Shown: piece by piece, positions 1 to 10,044 of the stretch
Numbering within the stretch: the stretch's first letter is position 1
Layout: every line of letters starts with the position of its first letter
Assembly (NCBI RefSeq): GCF_028288205.1
Contig: NZ_JAQBOD010000063.1
Coordinates: 1-34,707, forward strand
Length of the DNA: 34,707 bases
From: Mucilaginibacter sp.
GTDB lineage: Bacteria; Bacteroidota; Bacteroidia; Sphingobacteriales; Sphingobacteriaceae
Direction: 5' to 3'
Made by a program: the position numbers and the translations under genes
The notes under the pieces: generated by a model
Databases searched by the model: none
What the model was told of the DNA's origin: nothing
Seen by the model: only the letters and a program-made list of their open reading frames with translations

Positions 1-1203
1 ATCAATGTATTCAGAAATAAGATTAAAGTAATAGCCAATATATTCTTCTTTTATTGTATTTGCTTCGTTTAATTCGATAATGGTATTTTGCAGATTATGG
101 TTTGTTTCTAAAATTATTTTATCAGCAATTCTTAACTTTTGCAGCTGCTTGTAAATAATAACCGCAAATACTATTACCACACATATCAATACCGTTAACA
201 ACGATGCAAAGAAAAACAACGCGCGTTTTTGTTCCATTTCATTATTTATCCTGTCGCTGGCAATAATGGGCAATATGGCGCTTACCTGCAATTTCCGTTG
301 CCTGGCACCGTAAAATATAGCGTCGTCCATAGCTTGTTTAATGTATACATAGGCATTTTTCACATCGCCGTTTTTATACAATAATTGTGCTAAAGTTGTC
401 ATTGCTGCAGCTTCCTTTGTAGACGACCGCACATCAGCCATAGCAGCGGTAATTAATAGCTCAATGGCCTTATCAGGTGTATTTTTCCGTATGTAAATAT
501 CACTTAAAGTTGAGGCGGTAACTGCAAACTCGTGGTCTGTTAAACGGTAATGATCAATAAGCATTTTTAACTCATCAACAGCCTTACTTGTATTGCCGGT
601 TTTTAAATATTTTAATCCGTTATAATAAATATATTCAAAAGAATTTCTGTTACACAATGCAGCTGCCGAATCAATATATTTTCCTGCATTTTTATTATAG
701 ATGAGCGTGAAATAGTTATCCTTATCAAAATCCGCCAGGTCATAGTACGTTCGGGCCGTCAAAAAATAATATTCCTTTTTAGCTTCATTATCCAGTAATT
801 TAACATTAACGGTTTTTAACGAGTCGAATGTTTCTTTAAACATGCCTGATGAAAGCAGGATAAATCCAAGCTTGATTCTGCTGAAGGCAATTTTTACCGG
901 GTCATTTAATAAACGGCCGGTTTGCTGTAGTTTTTGCGCATAGCTAAATGCCTGTGCATAATTAAAGCTTTTATATTCATGATAAAGTTTTAAATAAATA
1001 GCATATTTTAAGTTTAGATCTCCGCTGCTTGCTGCTTGTAAACTATTTTGCAATTTTTCAATTCCTTTCAGCTTTTCATCATCATACAATTTTTTTTTAT
1101 CCAATGTGGAATTGAGCTTTGATAAAAGGGTATCATAACTTTTATTTGAAAACGCAAAATGAAACTGTAATAAAAATGGAATTATGAATAATATCCGTTT
1201 CAT
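1..1203 (-). CDS. DUF6377-like TPR membrane protein, 5' part only (runs off the left edge)
   Basis: Starts at ATG 1203 and stays open for 401 codons to the window edge, so the C-terminus is missing. Residues 1-19 are a signal peptide (MKRILFIIPFLLQFHFAFS). Residues about 25-300 are helical and TPR-like. A single membrane segment lies at about 329-351, followed by a coiled stretch carrying ANTIKEEYIGYYFN (381-394), which I recognise as the hallmark of the Bacteroidota DUF6377 family. The architecture (periplasmic TPR, one membrane helix, cytoplasmic tail) resembles TPR sensor proteins and histidine kinases that have lost the kinase. The family has no firmly assigned function; a signalling or transcriptional role is inference. 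It is separated from the M28 gene by a strong hairpin and is probably its own unit. Confidence 0.8.
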   Translation of the reverse strand, partial: MKRILFIIPFLLQFHFAFSNKSYDTLLSKLNSTLDKKKLYDDEKLKGIEKLQNSLQAASSGDLNLKYAIYLKLYHEYKSFNYAQAFSYAQKLQQTGRLLNDPVKIAFSRIKLGFILLSSGMFKETFDSLKTVNVKLLDNEAKKEYYFLTARTYYDLADFDKDNYFTLIYNKNAGKYIDSAAALCNRNSFEYIYYNGLKYLKTGNTSKAVDELKMLIDHYRLTDHEFAVTASTLSDIYIRKNTPDKAIELLITAAMADVRSSTKEAAAMTTLAQLLYKNGDVKNAYVYIKQAMDDAIFYGARQRKLQVSAILPIIASDRINNEMEQKRALFFFASLLTVLICVVIVFAVIIYKQLQKLRIADKIILETNHNLQNTIIELNEANTIKEEYIGYYFNLISEYID

Positions 1204-1502
1204 GATAGTGTGCGTTTTAATATGGATTAAAAGGTTTATTATAATTGGTTAGGCTTTGCAACCTATGGCTTGATAACTATTAAGTTATATTTTTAAAAGT
1301 ATAAAAAAATATTGAGATGTATTACTGCTTTTAATTGTTTACTTAGATAAGTCGCAGCAGGTTAATTCTGAAAATGTTGGATTTTTTCAAAAAAGAGAAA
1401 TGATGATAAATTGGCTATTTGCAATAGCCAATTTATCATCATTTACAATAGTCTATCTATTGTATTGGCCCCAGAACACAGCCGGAGGCATTTGACATAG
1501 AC
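1204..1502. other. Intergenic gap with a strong terminator hairpin
   Basis: No coding potential seen. It holds the upstream region of the DUF6377 gene, which is AT-rich with no clear promoter box, and the hairpin at 1398-1444 listed separately. Confidence 0.6.
1398..1444 (-). terminator. Perfect 22-bp inverted repeat with a 3-nt loop
   Basis: The arms at 1398-1419 and 1423-1444 are exact reverse complements around a 3-base loop. On the minus strand the stem is followed by a T-rich tract (TTTCTCTTTTTTG). It lies 59 bp past the stop codon of the M28 peptidase, so it fits a rho-independent terminator for that transcript, although the arms are longer than a terminator needs. Confidence 0.75.
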
Positions 1503-2909
1503 CTATTGGCCTTTAGGTGGTACCGCGGGCGTTGCTGCGGGACTCGTTCTGCGTAAAACAGAAGGCACTACCGGTAAGCTTTCATTACCATCTGTACTAA
1601 CAGATTGTACAGCAAAAAAGTAATTATCTTTAGAGTATGGTAGTTTTATTGTATTATCAGTAGTAAAGATTTTTTTTTGCCATACCGGGCTTGTAGTTTC
1701 CCTCATCATCACATAATAACCCTTTGGTTTACCTGTTGCCGGGGCCTTCCATAATAAAGAAGTAGAGTTTCCGCCTAAACCGGCCGTATATATAGTTACA
1801 TCTAACGGTGTTGATGGCCCTTTGGCTAAATTTGCCAGGTTGCATAAATTTAAAGCTGTGTTTTTACGCAGGTATTCAAAATCCATATATTCCGGTAAAT
1901 CACCATATTCAAGTCCATTTTCTGTGCGTACATTTTGGTGCTGATGACGAAAATTTTCATTCATTTCTGTAATGCGTACCGCGGTAAATCCTTGTAGCTG
2001 ATAAGACTGATGATCGCCCCCACGCCCAAAACGATCAGGGCGATAAACCATAAATACTTCCAGGTTATCAACATAGCGCTCACCTGTTTCTTTAATATAA
2101 CGTGCTAACTGCCGTGAAGGCCCGTCATTTTCCAAACCTGAAGCACGTATGGCTGCAGCTTTTTGAGCATCCATTCCAACGGCAGGCAAGCCTTCGCTAA
2201 ATACCCGTACTTTTGTATTTTCGATAATATTGGTTTCATTACTGTTATTGCTGCCCATTATATCGTTATTCAGTACGGCTCCAATTTCCCAGGCATTTTT
2301 TTTGGCATTTACTGCCATAAAATTTGAACCTATTAAACCTTGCTCCTCGCCGCATACGGTAACAAATATCACGGTTGCCGGGAAAGATTGCTTACTCATA
2401 ATGCGTGCGCATTCCATTACTGCTGCTGATCCACTGCCATCATCGTTGGCGCCAGGTGCGTCGCCTTCGCGATCCATCACGCTGGTACGCATATTATCCA
2501 TATGGCCGCTGATTATAAACACGCGATGATCATTAGGATCAGTACCTTTTAAAGTGGCAACCACATTGGTAAGTATAACAGGTACGTCTACCCGTTTACC
2601 ATCGGGCCGGTAATTATTGGTATCTAATTTAACTGTAAGCCTTCCACCCGATGTTTTAGCGTAAGTATTGAACCTGCTTAATATCCAGTTACGGGCCGCG
2701 CCAATCCCTCTTTTAGGGTCTGTTGTTGTGCTTAAAGTGTTGCGCGTGCCAAAACTTACCAGTTTAAGAATGTTGGCATGCAATGAGTCGGCAGATACCT
2801 CGCTAACCATTTTTTCTATAAGCGGATCTTTTTGTATAATAACCGGCGATTGCGCAAATGTGCAGGTATAAGCAGCCATTGCAATTAATAACCAAAATGT
2901 TTTTTTCAT
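1503..2909 (-). CDS. Secreted M28-family zinc metallopeptidase
   Basis: 468 aa. A signal peptide covers residues 1-19 (MKKTFWLLIAMAAYTCTFA). The M28 aminopeptidase fold spans about 30-360, with all di-zinc ligands visible: H136 (SGHMDN), D156 (GANDDGSG), E188/E189 (CGEEQGL; base and ligand), D216 (NNDIMG) and H300 (GGDHQSY). Residues about 365-450 form a fibronectin III-like C-terminal module with aromatic and Ser/Thr-rich strands, followed by a Pro-rich tail. The family removes N-terminal residues from peptides; the substrate here is unknown. It lies downstream of susD on the same strand, separated by a hairpin at 2938-2967, so it is probably a partly attenuated member of the SusCD unit. Pairing with SusCD in the absence of glycosidases suggests a peptide or glycopeptide target (inference). 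Confidence 0.9.
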   Translation of the reverse strand: MKKTFWLLIAMAAYTCTFAQSPVIIQKDPLIEKMVSEVSADSLHANILKLVSFGTRNTLSTTTDPKRGIGAARNWILSRFNTYAKTSGGRLTVKLDTNNYRPDGKRVDVPVILTNVVATLKGTDPNDHRVFIISGHMDNMRTSVMDREGDAPGANDDGSGSAAVMECARIMSKQSFPATVIFVTVCGEEQGLIGSNFMAVNAKKNAWEIGAVLNNDIMGSNNSNETNIIENTKVRVFSEGLPAVGMDAQKAAAIRASGLENDGPSRQLARYIKETGERYVDNLEVFMVYRPDRFGRGGDHQSYQLQGFTAVRITEMNENFRHQHQNVRTENGLEYGDLPEYMDFEYLRKNTALNLCNLANLAKGPSTPLDVTIYTAGLGGNSTSLLWKAPATGKPKGYYVMMRETTSPVWQKKIFTTDNTIKLPYSKDNYFFAVQSVSTDGNESLPVVPSVLRRTSPAATPAVPPKGQ

Positions 2910-2937
2910 AATTTAAATCTATTAACTTTTTTTATAA

Positions 2938-2967
2938 AAGGGCAACAAGTAAATAATTGTTGCCCTT
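2938..2967 (-). terminator. Hairpin between susD and the M28 gene
   Basis: Perfect 11-bp arms (2938-2948 and 2957-2967) with an 8-nt loop. The minus-strand flank is AT-rich, with few consecutive T. It sits 15 bp after the susD stop and 29 bp before the M28 start, so it can terminate or attenuate the SusCD transcript, or protect its 3' end. Confidence 0.6.
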
Positions 2968-2981
2968 AACTATATTACTGA

Positions 2982-4385
2982 TTAATAACCCTGATTTTGC
3001 ACAAGCGTAGGCATAATATTTATATCACGAAGTGGTATAGGCCACAACCTAAAGTTGGTGCCATAAGGCTGAGCTGTAACTGTAGTATGTGCTGGCAAAT
3101 CAAGCAAGTTTCTTTGAAAATCAAAGTAAGATTGCCCTTCAAAAGCAAGTTCAATTCTTCTTTCCTTTAAAATTGCATCAATCAGGCTCTGTGGTGTTGC
3201 TGCTATCACTACGCTGGCTTTTGAGCGGGCGCGTACCTGGTTTAACAATCCTAAAGCAGTAGGATCAACTACACTAATACTTTGGCGGGCAAGAGCTTCG
3301 GCCTTAACCAGCAAGACTTCTGAATACCTTATCAGCGGTGCCCAATCCGGAAAGCTAATGTATTTGTTACTCCAGAACAGGTTATTGCTTTTAAGAACTA
3401 AGTTTTTATACCTTAAATCAACCGTAGTATCCATCAATGACAAATAACTTTGGCTAACAGTAATATCATTTCTAATACCAGGATAGTAGTGAGCGGCAAG
3501 GGCATTATTCCTGCCCGGATTGTTCGATCCGCTAAAAGCTATAGAAAAGATAGATTCCTGGGTGGTATAATTTCTGAAAGCAACTTCGGGCGTAGCATTC
3601 AATTTATACAGGCCTGAATTAATTACCAGATCAGCATAAGTTACGGCCTTAGCCCATTGACCTTCATACAGGTATAAGCGCATCAGCATAGCTCTGGCGG
3701 CACTTTTTGTGGCCCTTGACACAGTAGTATAACTATCACCGGGGTAGTTTAGTGGTAGTTTTTGCTCGGCATCCAGCAAATCTTTTTCAATCTGATCATA
3801 TACCTGTTTAACCGTTGAGCGTGGTATAAAGCTAGAAGCATCAAAAGCATTTGTTGAAGCAGTAAGCACTAACGGTACGCCGAGATTATTTGTCGGGCCG
3901 GCGGGATCAAGATAAGGTTTACCCCAAAAATTGATCATATAAAAATAGTTATACGCTCTTATAAAAGATGCTTCGCCAAGATACTGGCTTGCTTTGACAG
4001 CCGGAACCATACTTTGTACAGCTGTAAAGTTTTTTACAAACAGGTTGGTTACATAAATGGTATTATAAGCAGCCGTCCATGCTGCAGAAACAATACCATC
4101 ATTAGCACTCATTTTATCAAAATAACCTACTTGTGCAAAATATGGAGCAGGGTTGGCGTCAAGCCCCATTAAATCGCAATAAATAAGGTGCCGGCCACAT
4201 GTCCAGTTGGGGTTTTGCATTGCAGCATACATCCCGGTAGCTGATTTATCTATCCGGTCGGGCGTGCTAAAAGCGGTTGCTGCCGATACAGCATCCAATG
4301 GTTGTTCAAATAAATCGCTTTTTTTGCATGATGTTATAACTACACCAGCTAACATTAATCCTATATAATATTTTTTAAGTTGCAT
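2982..4385 (-). CDS. SusD/RagB-family outer-membrane nutrient-binding lipoprotein
   Basis: 467 aa. The N-terminus is a lipoprotein signal with lipobox ITSC and the lipidated Cys at residue 20, followed by KKSD, which is typical of Bacteroidota surface lipoproteins. The rest has the SusD/RagB pattern: a helical TPR-like core, then conserved C-terminal stretches such as EVLLVKAEALAR, ILKERRIELAFEGQSYFDFQR and LWPIP. SusD proteins form the lid over the SusC barrel and bind the nutrient at the cell surface. The gene starts 18 bp after the susC stop, so the two are co-transcribed. Length is near the short end for the family. Substrate cannot be read from the sequence. Confidence 0.95.
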   Translation of the reverse strand: MQLKKYYIGLMLAGVVITSCKKSDLFEQPLDAVSAATAFSTPDRIDKSATGMYAAMQNPNWTCGRHLIYCDLMGLDANPAPYFAQVGYFDKMSANDGIVSAAWTAAYNTIYVTNLFVKNFTAVQSMVPAVKASQYLGEASFIRAYNYFYMINFWGKPYLDPAGPTNNLGVPLVLTASTNAFDASSFIPRSTVKQVYDQIEKDLLDAEQKLPLNYPGDSYTTVSRATKSAARAMLMRLYLYEGQWAKAVTYADLVINSGLYKLNATPEVAFRNYTTQESIFSIAFSGSNNPGRNNALAAHYYPGIRNDITVSQSYLSLMDTTVDLRYKNLVLKSNNLFWSNKYISFPDWAPLIRYSEVLLVKAEALARQSISVVDPTALGLLNQVRARSKASVVIAATPQSLIDAILKERRIELAFEGQSYFDFQRNLLDLPAHTTVTAQPYGTNFRLWPIPLRDINIMPTLVQNQGY

Positions 4386-4403
4386 GATCTGTAATTTTTA
4401 ATA

Positions 4404-7400
4404 TTAAAAATTCACGTTTATACCTAAAGTAACAGTTTTGGCCTGCGGTGTTCCCAGTGCATCAGTACCCGCCGCTATATTGCTGCCAGCCCTTACACTT
4501 GTATTAATATCCGGATCAAGGCCAGAGTATTTAGTGATGAGGAATGGATTAAATATTTGAGCATATATTCTTACTCTGCTAACACCAAATTTATTCAGGA
4601 AAAGCTTTTTGGGTGTATAACCAAGGGCAATTGTTCTTACCCTTGCAAAATCACCTTTCTCTAAAAAGCGGGTTGACGCGATATTTGCGGTATTATCGCC
4701 CAAGTAAAGTTTTGGCACATTAGCAACCTGCCCCGGTGTGGTCCACCGATCAAGGATAGCGCTAAAATTGTTTTGAACATTATTGCTTAGCATTGATGCC
4801 CGCGATGAATTGTAAATATAGTTACCGCCAGAATAAATAATACTAACATTCAGATCAAAACTCTTGTAGGTAAAAGTATTATCCCAGCCACCATACCATG
4901 TAGGTAAGCCGCTTTTGTTAAGGTAAGCCGCATCAGAGGCTACAGTAATTGGCGATACAGGGTTGCCACTCAAATCTGTCCATAAACCGCTTCCGCTGGC
5001 GCCTAAATGATATTCTTTAACAGTACCGTTAGCAGCATACCATGTAGGGTTGCCTGTGTTAGGATCAACACCGGCCCAATTAATCAATTTATAAGTACTT
5101 AACGGCCTGCCTATACTGGCTACGTTGTTACCGCTGGTAATATCTGCATTATTATTAGTGCTTACCAATGATAATACTTTATTCCACAGGTGTGTGTAAT
5201 TAAAAGATGTTGACCAGTTAAAGTCTTTTCTATTAATAAGCATCGTGTTAAGGCTAAACTCTATGCCTCTATTACGCATATTACCAATATTGGTAGATAT
5301 CGAAGTACCCGGTACACCGGTAGTTGCAATAACCGGCGCGCTTAATATCAGGTTGTCAACAGCGGTATTAAAATAATCAGCAGTAATATTGAATTTTTGA
5401 AGAAGAGTTGCATCAAAGCCAACATTTGTTTTTTTGGATGTTTCCCAACGCAGATCAGGGTTACCTACCTGCGAAATATTGAATCCGTTTAAAGTACCAT
5501 AAGCCGCGCCACTATATAAGGTTTGGGCCGCGTACACGCTACTTAAACGCGAGTTACCCACCTGGCCATAACTACCCCGCAATTTTAAATAACTAAGTAT
5601 TTTATTATTTGCCAAAAATTTCTCCTTTGTAGCTTCCCAACCTACAGATATGCTTGGAAAGTAACCCCATTGATGGGCAGCGCCAAATGCAGAATAAGCA
5701 TCAGCTCTAAAAGATGCCTCCACCAAATACTTTTCATCATAAGCATAACCAATACGAGAGAAGTAGGATATTAGCCCTGAACTGTATACATCGCCGTTAG
5801 TTTGATCATAGGTTGCTGTTTGCCCAACAGGAATATTGGTAAATGAACCACTAACAATCTCATTAAAAAATGGATCAGCTAAGTTAGCGGCCCCGGTTGA
5901 ATAGGCCTGATAATGGTTATGCTGATACTCTGTACCGGCTACTGCTGTAAGTTTATGTTTCCCACCAAAAAGTTTAGAGTAATTAAAGTAGTTTTGCCAA
6001 ACCCACTCAGACCAGTTAGTAGTATAGTACAGTAACAAGCCATTATAAGGCACTCCCCAAAATCCAATAGCCGGGTTAGTGTACTGGTCTTCAAAGTTAC
6101 CCAGATACTCAATACCAAATTTAGAAGTAAAACTTAATCCTTTTAACAGTTTTAGCTCTCCGTAAATATTAAACCTGGTATCATTCGCCGTGTTTTCATT
6201 ACGGGTAAGTGCTGACATGGCTATCAGGTTGAACCAGTTATTAGAAGTAATACTGCTGCCACCAATTTGGGTTGTATTATTACCCGCGCCAAGGTATCCG
6301 CCTGTAGCGCCCGGTGTTAAGTTAAAGCCGTATGGGCCGCTTGGATTGTAAGGCGATACGTTGGATGGAGCCTGCCACCCTGAAATATTTACACCCTGCA
6401 CATATCCATCTGTTAAAACCCCTGTATTAAGTGTGCGACCATAGGATAAACTAATACCGCCCTTAAACCATTTTTGCGGAGTAACATCAATATTTAGCCT
6501 GGCCTGACCGGTAGTTAATTTGTTAGGGATAACAATACCTTCCTGAGTGATATACCTGGCAGAGCCAAATACGGTTGCTTTTTCAGATCCTCCCGAAAAG
6601 GAAACACTGTTATCATAGGTTTTCCCCTGTTTATATAACAGGTCCATCCAGTTCACATTATCAGGCACGCCATCACCATTTATATCATTACTTTTTGCAA
6701 TAATAGCGTTGGGTGATGCTGCTCCATACCTGTTAAGCGCCTTTTCGTTTTGTATAGTGATGTAATCGGAGCCGTTTAATACCGGTGGCTTTTTCGAAGC
6801 CTCGCTCCAGCCAAATTTAGAGTCGAGAGATACTTTGGCTGTACCACTTTTACCTTTTTTAGTTGTTACCAATATAACTCCGTTTGATGCCCTTGAACCA
6901 TAAATTACCGCGGCCCCGGCATCTTTCAATACCTCAATAGATTCAATATCGTTTGAATTAAGCAATGCTAAAGGATCAAAGCGTGTTCCACCACCAGCAC
7001 GGATACGGTTTAAGTTGCCTTCGTTGATCTGCGGAATACCATCTATCACAATTAACGGCTGTGACGAACTTGAAATAGAATTTACACCACGTATACGTAT
7101 GCTGGTCGGGTCGGCCAGAGCGCCGCCATTCATACTTACTTGTAAACCTGCGGTTTTACCTGCCAACGCCTCATTAAAACTAGGCAGGGGTTCATTGCTA
7201 ACTTTTTCGCCGGTTATTTTGCCAATAGAACCCGTATTTTCACGAACAGCTTTGGTACCGTAACCTATTACAACAACTTCATTTAAGCCGTGGGCCTCGG
7301 CATTTAGCTTTATATTAATAACCATTTGGTTCCCTACTATTACCTCCTGGGTCTCATATCCTATAAAAGAAAATACTAATGTTGCAGTATTGTCAGGTAC

Positions 7401-7922
7401 TTTTATATTATACTTTCCATCTATATCTGTTTGTGTACCCTTGGTTGTGCCTTTAATTTTTATGGTTACACCCGGCAAGGTTTCGCCATTGTTATCGGTA
7501 ACTGTACCTGTAATTGTTTTTTCAATAGCCGATTGTGCTGAAACAGGGCGCGCTTCAATAGGTTTTTCTACAATAATAAGCTTGCTCTGCTGCTCTTTAT
7601 AAGCCAGCAGGGTTTTGTTTAAGACACTATTGAGAATAATTTCTACTGTTTTATTTTTGCCTGTATAGCTTACATAATAGGGTGAAACCAACTGTTCATT
7701 ATATACAAACTGAAAGCCGCTTTTTTGCTGTATTGCTGCCAGTACCTCTTTTAAGGTTTTGTTTTTAACATCCAGATCTATATGCACATCTCTAACGGTT
7801 TGCCCTGCGGAGCTTTTAGCCATTAGTAGCTGTGAGAATATTGATGTGACTATGAAAATGTAAAAGGTGTATTTCATAATTCTGAATAATGAAAGTTTTA
7901 TTGCAATGGTATATTTTTCCAT
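4404..7922 (-). CDS. SusC/RagA-family TonB-dependent receptor with an N-terminal STN signalling domain
   Basis: I place the start at ATG 7922 (MEKYTIAIK, 1172 aa). A start 16 codons further upstream is open but adds an untypical leader, and an internal Met (MKYTFYIFIV) begins the hydrophobic signal segment. Domains from the N-terminus: signal; STN domain at about residues 45-120; carboxypeptidase-regulatory-like beta-sandwich (GTVTDNNGETLPGVTI); TonB-box-like EVVVIGYGT; plug; 22-strand barrel ending in ITLGINVNF-like aromatic strands. SusC imports the ligand captured by SusD using TonB energy. The STN domain is the part that contacts a FecR anti-sigma factor, which agrees with FecR and ECF sigma genes directly upstream. 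Ligand binding is therefore expected to induce this locus. Confidence 0.95.
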   Translation of the reverse strand: MEKYTIAIKLSLFRIMKYTFYIFIVTSIFSQLLMAKSSAGQTVRDVHIDLDVKNKTLKEVLAAIQQKSGFQFVYNEQLVSPYYVSYTGKNKTVEIILNSVLNKTLLAYKEQQSKLIIVEKPIEARPVSAQSAIEKTITGTVTDNNGETLPGVTIKIKGTTKGTQTDIDGKYNIKVPDNTATLVFSFIGYETQEVIVGNQMVINIKLNAEAHGLNEVVVIGYGTKAVRENTGSIGKITGEKVSNEPLPSFNEALAGKTAGLQVSMNGGALADPTSIRIRGVNSISSSSQPLIVIDGIPQINEGNLNRIRAGGGTRFDPLALLNSNDIESIEVLKDAGAAVIYGSRASNGVILVTTKKGKSGTAKVSLDSKFGWSEASKKPPVLNGSDYITIQNEKALNRYGAASPNAIIAKSNDINGDGVPDNVNWMDLLYKQGKTYDNSVSFSGGSEKATVFGSARYITQEGIVIPNKLTTGQARLNIDVTPQKWFKGGISLSYGRTLNTGVLTDGYVQGVNISGWQAPSNVSPYNPSGPYGFNLTPGATGGYLGAGNNTTQIGGSSITSNNWFNLIAMSALTRNENTANDTRFNIYGELKLLKGLSFTSKFGIEYLGNFEDQYTNPAIGFWGVPYNGLLLYYTTNWSEWVWQNYFNYSKLFGGKHKLTAVAGTEYQHNHYQAYSTGAANLADPFFNEIVSGSFTNIPVGQTATYDQTNGDVYSSGLISYFSRIGYAYDEKYLVEASFRADAYSAFGAAHQWGYFPSISVGWEATKEKFLANNKILSYLKLRGSYGQVGNSRLSSVYAAQTLYSGAAYGTLNGFNISQVGNPDLRWETSKKTNVGFDATLLQKFNITADYFNTAVDNLILSAPVIATTGVPGTSISTNIGNMRNRGIEFSLNTMLINRKDFNWSTSFNYTHLWNKVLSLVSTNNNADITSGNNVASIGRPLSTYKLINWAGVDPNTGNPTWYAANGTVKEYHLGASGSGLWTDLSGNPVSPITVASDAAYLNKSGLPTWYGGWDNTFTYKSFDLNVSIIYSGGNYIYNSSRASMLSNNVQNNFSAILDRWTTPGQVANVPKLYLGDNTANIASTRFLEKGDFARVRTIALGYTPKKLFLNKFGVSRVRIYAQIFNPFLITKYSGLDPDINTSVRAGSNIAAGTDALGTPQAKTVTLGINVNF

Positions 7923-8031
7923 ACCTTTGATTTGTGTTTTTAGGTTAATAAATACATTAATTAGAAACATAAAAGAATGACCTGATCAGTGAGTGATTGG
8001 CGTTACGATGCTGATCTTGTCAAGATTAAAG

Positions 8032-8056
8032 CCGGATAGGTGTAAGTACCTGCCGG
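8032..8056. terminator. Hairpin between fecR and susC
   Basis: Imperfect stem (CCGG...CCGG with an inner AGGT/ACCT pairing). The T-run (8057-8063) lies on the plus-strand side, so it looks like a plus-strand terminator. For the minus-strand transcript it could act only as a weak attenuator between the regulatory genes and susC. Confidence 0.35.
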
Positions 8057-8064
8057 TTTTTTTG

Positions 8065-9081
8065 TTAAATTGGGTTAGTTTGTTTTTTAATCATAGGCTT
8101 TAATTTATTTTTAGCGATTTTTAGTAATACAGTTTTGTTGGCTATTTTATATTTAAGATTATTAGCCAGACACAGCGCGTTAAGTATATCTATAAGATTT
8201 TCTGTTGATTTAAAGCCGGCAGTAAACCTGTAATTAGGTATATCATCATTAGCAAACTTAATGGCATAGCCAAATTTGGTTTCGAGTATGGCAGAAACAT
8301 CCCTGAAGTTTTCATTATCAAAATAAAGTCCCCCTTCTCTCCAGTTCAAAATATCAGCAGATTTTACTTTGTTTTTTATAATGCTCCCGGTATTCCTGTT
8401 TATATCAGCCTGTTCGTCGGGTATTAAAATCACCTGGCGTATATGCGCAGGCTCTGTATAATTGCTTTGCACACCAACCTTGCCTTTAGTTACCGTAATT
8501 TTTACTTCATTAATATATTTAAATGAACGTATATTAAAAGAAGTACCCAAAACATTGGTAAGGATTTTACCTGTTTTAACCACAAATGGTTTGGCCGCAT
8601 CATGCTTGATATCAAAATAGGCCTCGCCTTCTAAAAGCTCAACCATACGTTTATCGCCATTAAAATTGTCAGTGTATTTAAGTGTGCTATTGCTATTTAA
8701 AAAAACTATTGAACCATCACTAAGCTCTATTGACTTTAATTCGCCGTTATGTGTTGATATCTGGGCATATTTTACAGCAGTATCCTGATTAAGCACCCGG
8801 GTGTTATATAAAAAAATTCCGGCCAACAAAAAAACAAGCACAACAGCTGCCGCTGCTACTGCCCGGGTGTTATATATAAATTTGACTTTTCCTGGTTTTT
8901 GAGATGCTAAGGATATGTTATTTGTTATATATGTTTGCTGACTTTTATCCATATATTTCATAAGGATATCATCCAGCTTTCCCTGTTCTAACAGAAAGAA
9001 AAAAACCTCAAGCTCCTTTTCTGAAGCCTGATTGTCAATATAACGCTCAACTAATTGATCTAAAAGTATATTTTCCTCCAT
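8065..9081 (-). CDS. FecR-family anti-sigma factor
   Basis: 338 aa. An N-terminal cytoplasmic anti-sigma segment (1-70) is followed by one membrane helix at about 74-92 (AAAVVLVFLLAGIFLYN), then the periplasmic FecR domain with its usual signatures (LSDGSIVFLNSNSTLKY, LEGEAYFDI, VLGTSFNI) and a C-terminal DUF4974/STN-like module (about 260-325). FecR holds an ECF sigma factor inactive until the STN domain of a cognate TonB receptor signals ligand binding. It lies between the sigma gene (195 bp upstream) and susC, the standard order for these loci. Partners are inferred from adjacency. Confidence 0.93.
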   Translation of the reverse strand: MEENILLDQLVERYIDNQASEKELEVFFFLLEQGKLDDILMKYMDKSQQTYITNNISLASQKPGKVKFIYNTRAVAAAAVVLVFLLAGIFLYNTRVLNQDTAVKYAQISTHNGELKSIELSDGSIVFLNSNSTLKYTDNFNGDKRMVELLEGEAYFDIKHDAAKPFVVKTGKILTNVLGTSFNIRSFKYINEVKITVTKGKVGVQSNYTEPAHIRQVILIPDEQADINRNTGSIIKNKVKSADILNWREGGLYFDNENFRDVSAILETKFGYAIKFANDDIPNYRFTAGFKSTENLIDILNALCLANNLKYKIANKTVLLKIAKNKLKPMIKKQTNPI

Positions 9082-9275
9082 TTATAATTACCTTACATAC
9101 CACCAGACAATTAAAACAGCATTTAGGGTACCCCAAAGCAATAAAAAATTAAAAATAATTTAATAACAGGATAAATAAAAGATTAACTATACATTATATT
9201 TTAGTGTTTTATAAAAAAACACTAAAAACAAAGTAAGCTTTTGCTGTAAAAATGAAGATTTTTTAAACTATTGGC

Positions 9276-9863
9276 TTAACTGTTGAATATTATTGCCAAA
9301 ATAATACTTAATGGTATTCCAAAATCTCTTTGGACATTATATTTTAAGACTTTCATGGATCTAACCATGTGTTTTTTAATTCCATTTCTGGAAATACCCA
9401 GATCATTAGCAGCTTCATCATAAGTTTTGCCAAGTTGCCTGCATAAACGGAACACCTCCCGGCTTTGTAATGGTAAGGTATTAAGTACCTTTTCTATATA
9501 TTGCATATACTCATCGGCATGTAACTTATCCTCAATAGTATTTTCTTCTGGTATATAGGAGTAAAGAATTTCTGCCTTGATATTATTATCAAGCGAAGAC
9601 CTTTTTAATAAGTTAAAAGCTTGATTTTTTGCCAGCGTGAACAAGTAAGATTTTAATGATTCAATATATAACAGGTTTTGTCTTTTCTCCCATAATTTAA
9701 TAAACACATCCTGGCAAATTTCTTCTGAAATCGCAGTAGACTTTAAAAATCTATTTACAAACCGATATAATAATGGCTGATAGGCTGCATAAATTTCAGA
9801 GAAAGCAGCGTCATCACCAATAGAAATTTGAGTTAATAAAAATTTTTCATTTAAATCATCCAC
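9276..9863 (-). CDS. ECF RNA polymerase sigma-70 factor (Bacteroidota SusCD-linked type)
   Basis: 195 aa. Sigma region 2 at about 15-85 (FSEIYAAYQPLLYRFVNRF, then DVFIKLWEKR) and region 4 at about 125-178 with its helix-turn-helix (LGKTYDEAANDLGISRNGIKKHM). The C-terminus ends in a short hydrophobic tail (PLSIILAIIFN), often present in this sigma subfamily and possibly used for holding by the membrane-bound anti-sigma. It is first in the sigma-FecR-SusC-SusD series and should direct transcription of the susC locus. Confidence 0.93.
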   Translation of the reverse strand: MDDLNEKFLLTQISIGDDAAFSEIYAAYQPLLYRFVNRFLKSTAISEEICQDVFIKLWEKRQNLLYIESLKSYLFTLAKNQAFNLLKRSSLDNNIKAEILYSYIPEENTIEDKLHADEYMQYIEKVLNTLPLQSREVFRLCRQLGKTYDEAANDLGISRNGIKKHMVRSMKVLKYNVQRDFGIPLSIILAIIFNS

Positions 9864-10044
9864 AATAAAGTCCTTTAAGTTTTTCCCCGCTATTGTCTAC
9901 TTTATATAAAGAGAGGTAAATTAATAAATTAATGCAAAATTTACAATTACTTTATTAATTTGATATGATTATGTAACCAAATCGATCTTTTATTTGCATT
10001 TTAACCTTAATGGTCTTGGCTGGATAATGAAAAAAACCTTAGAT

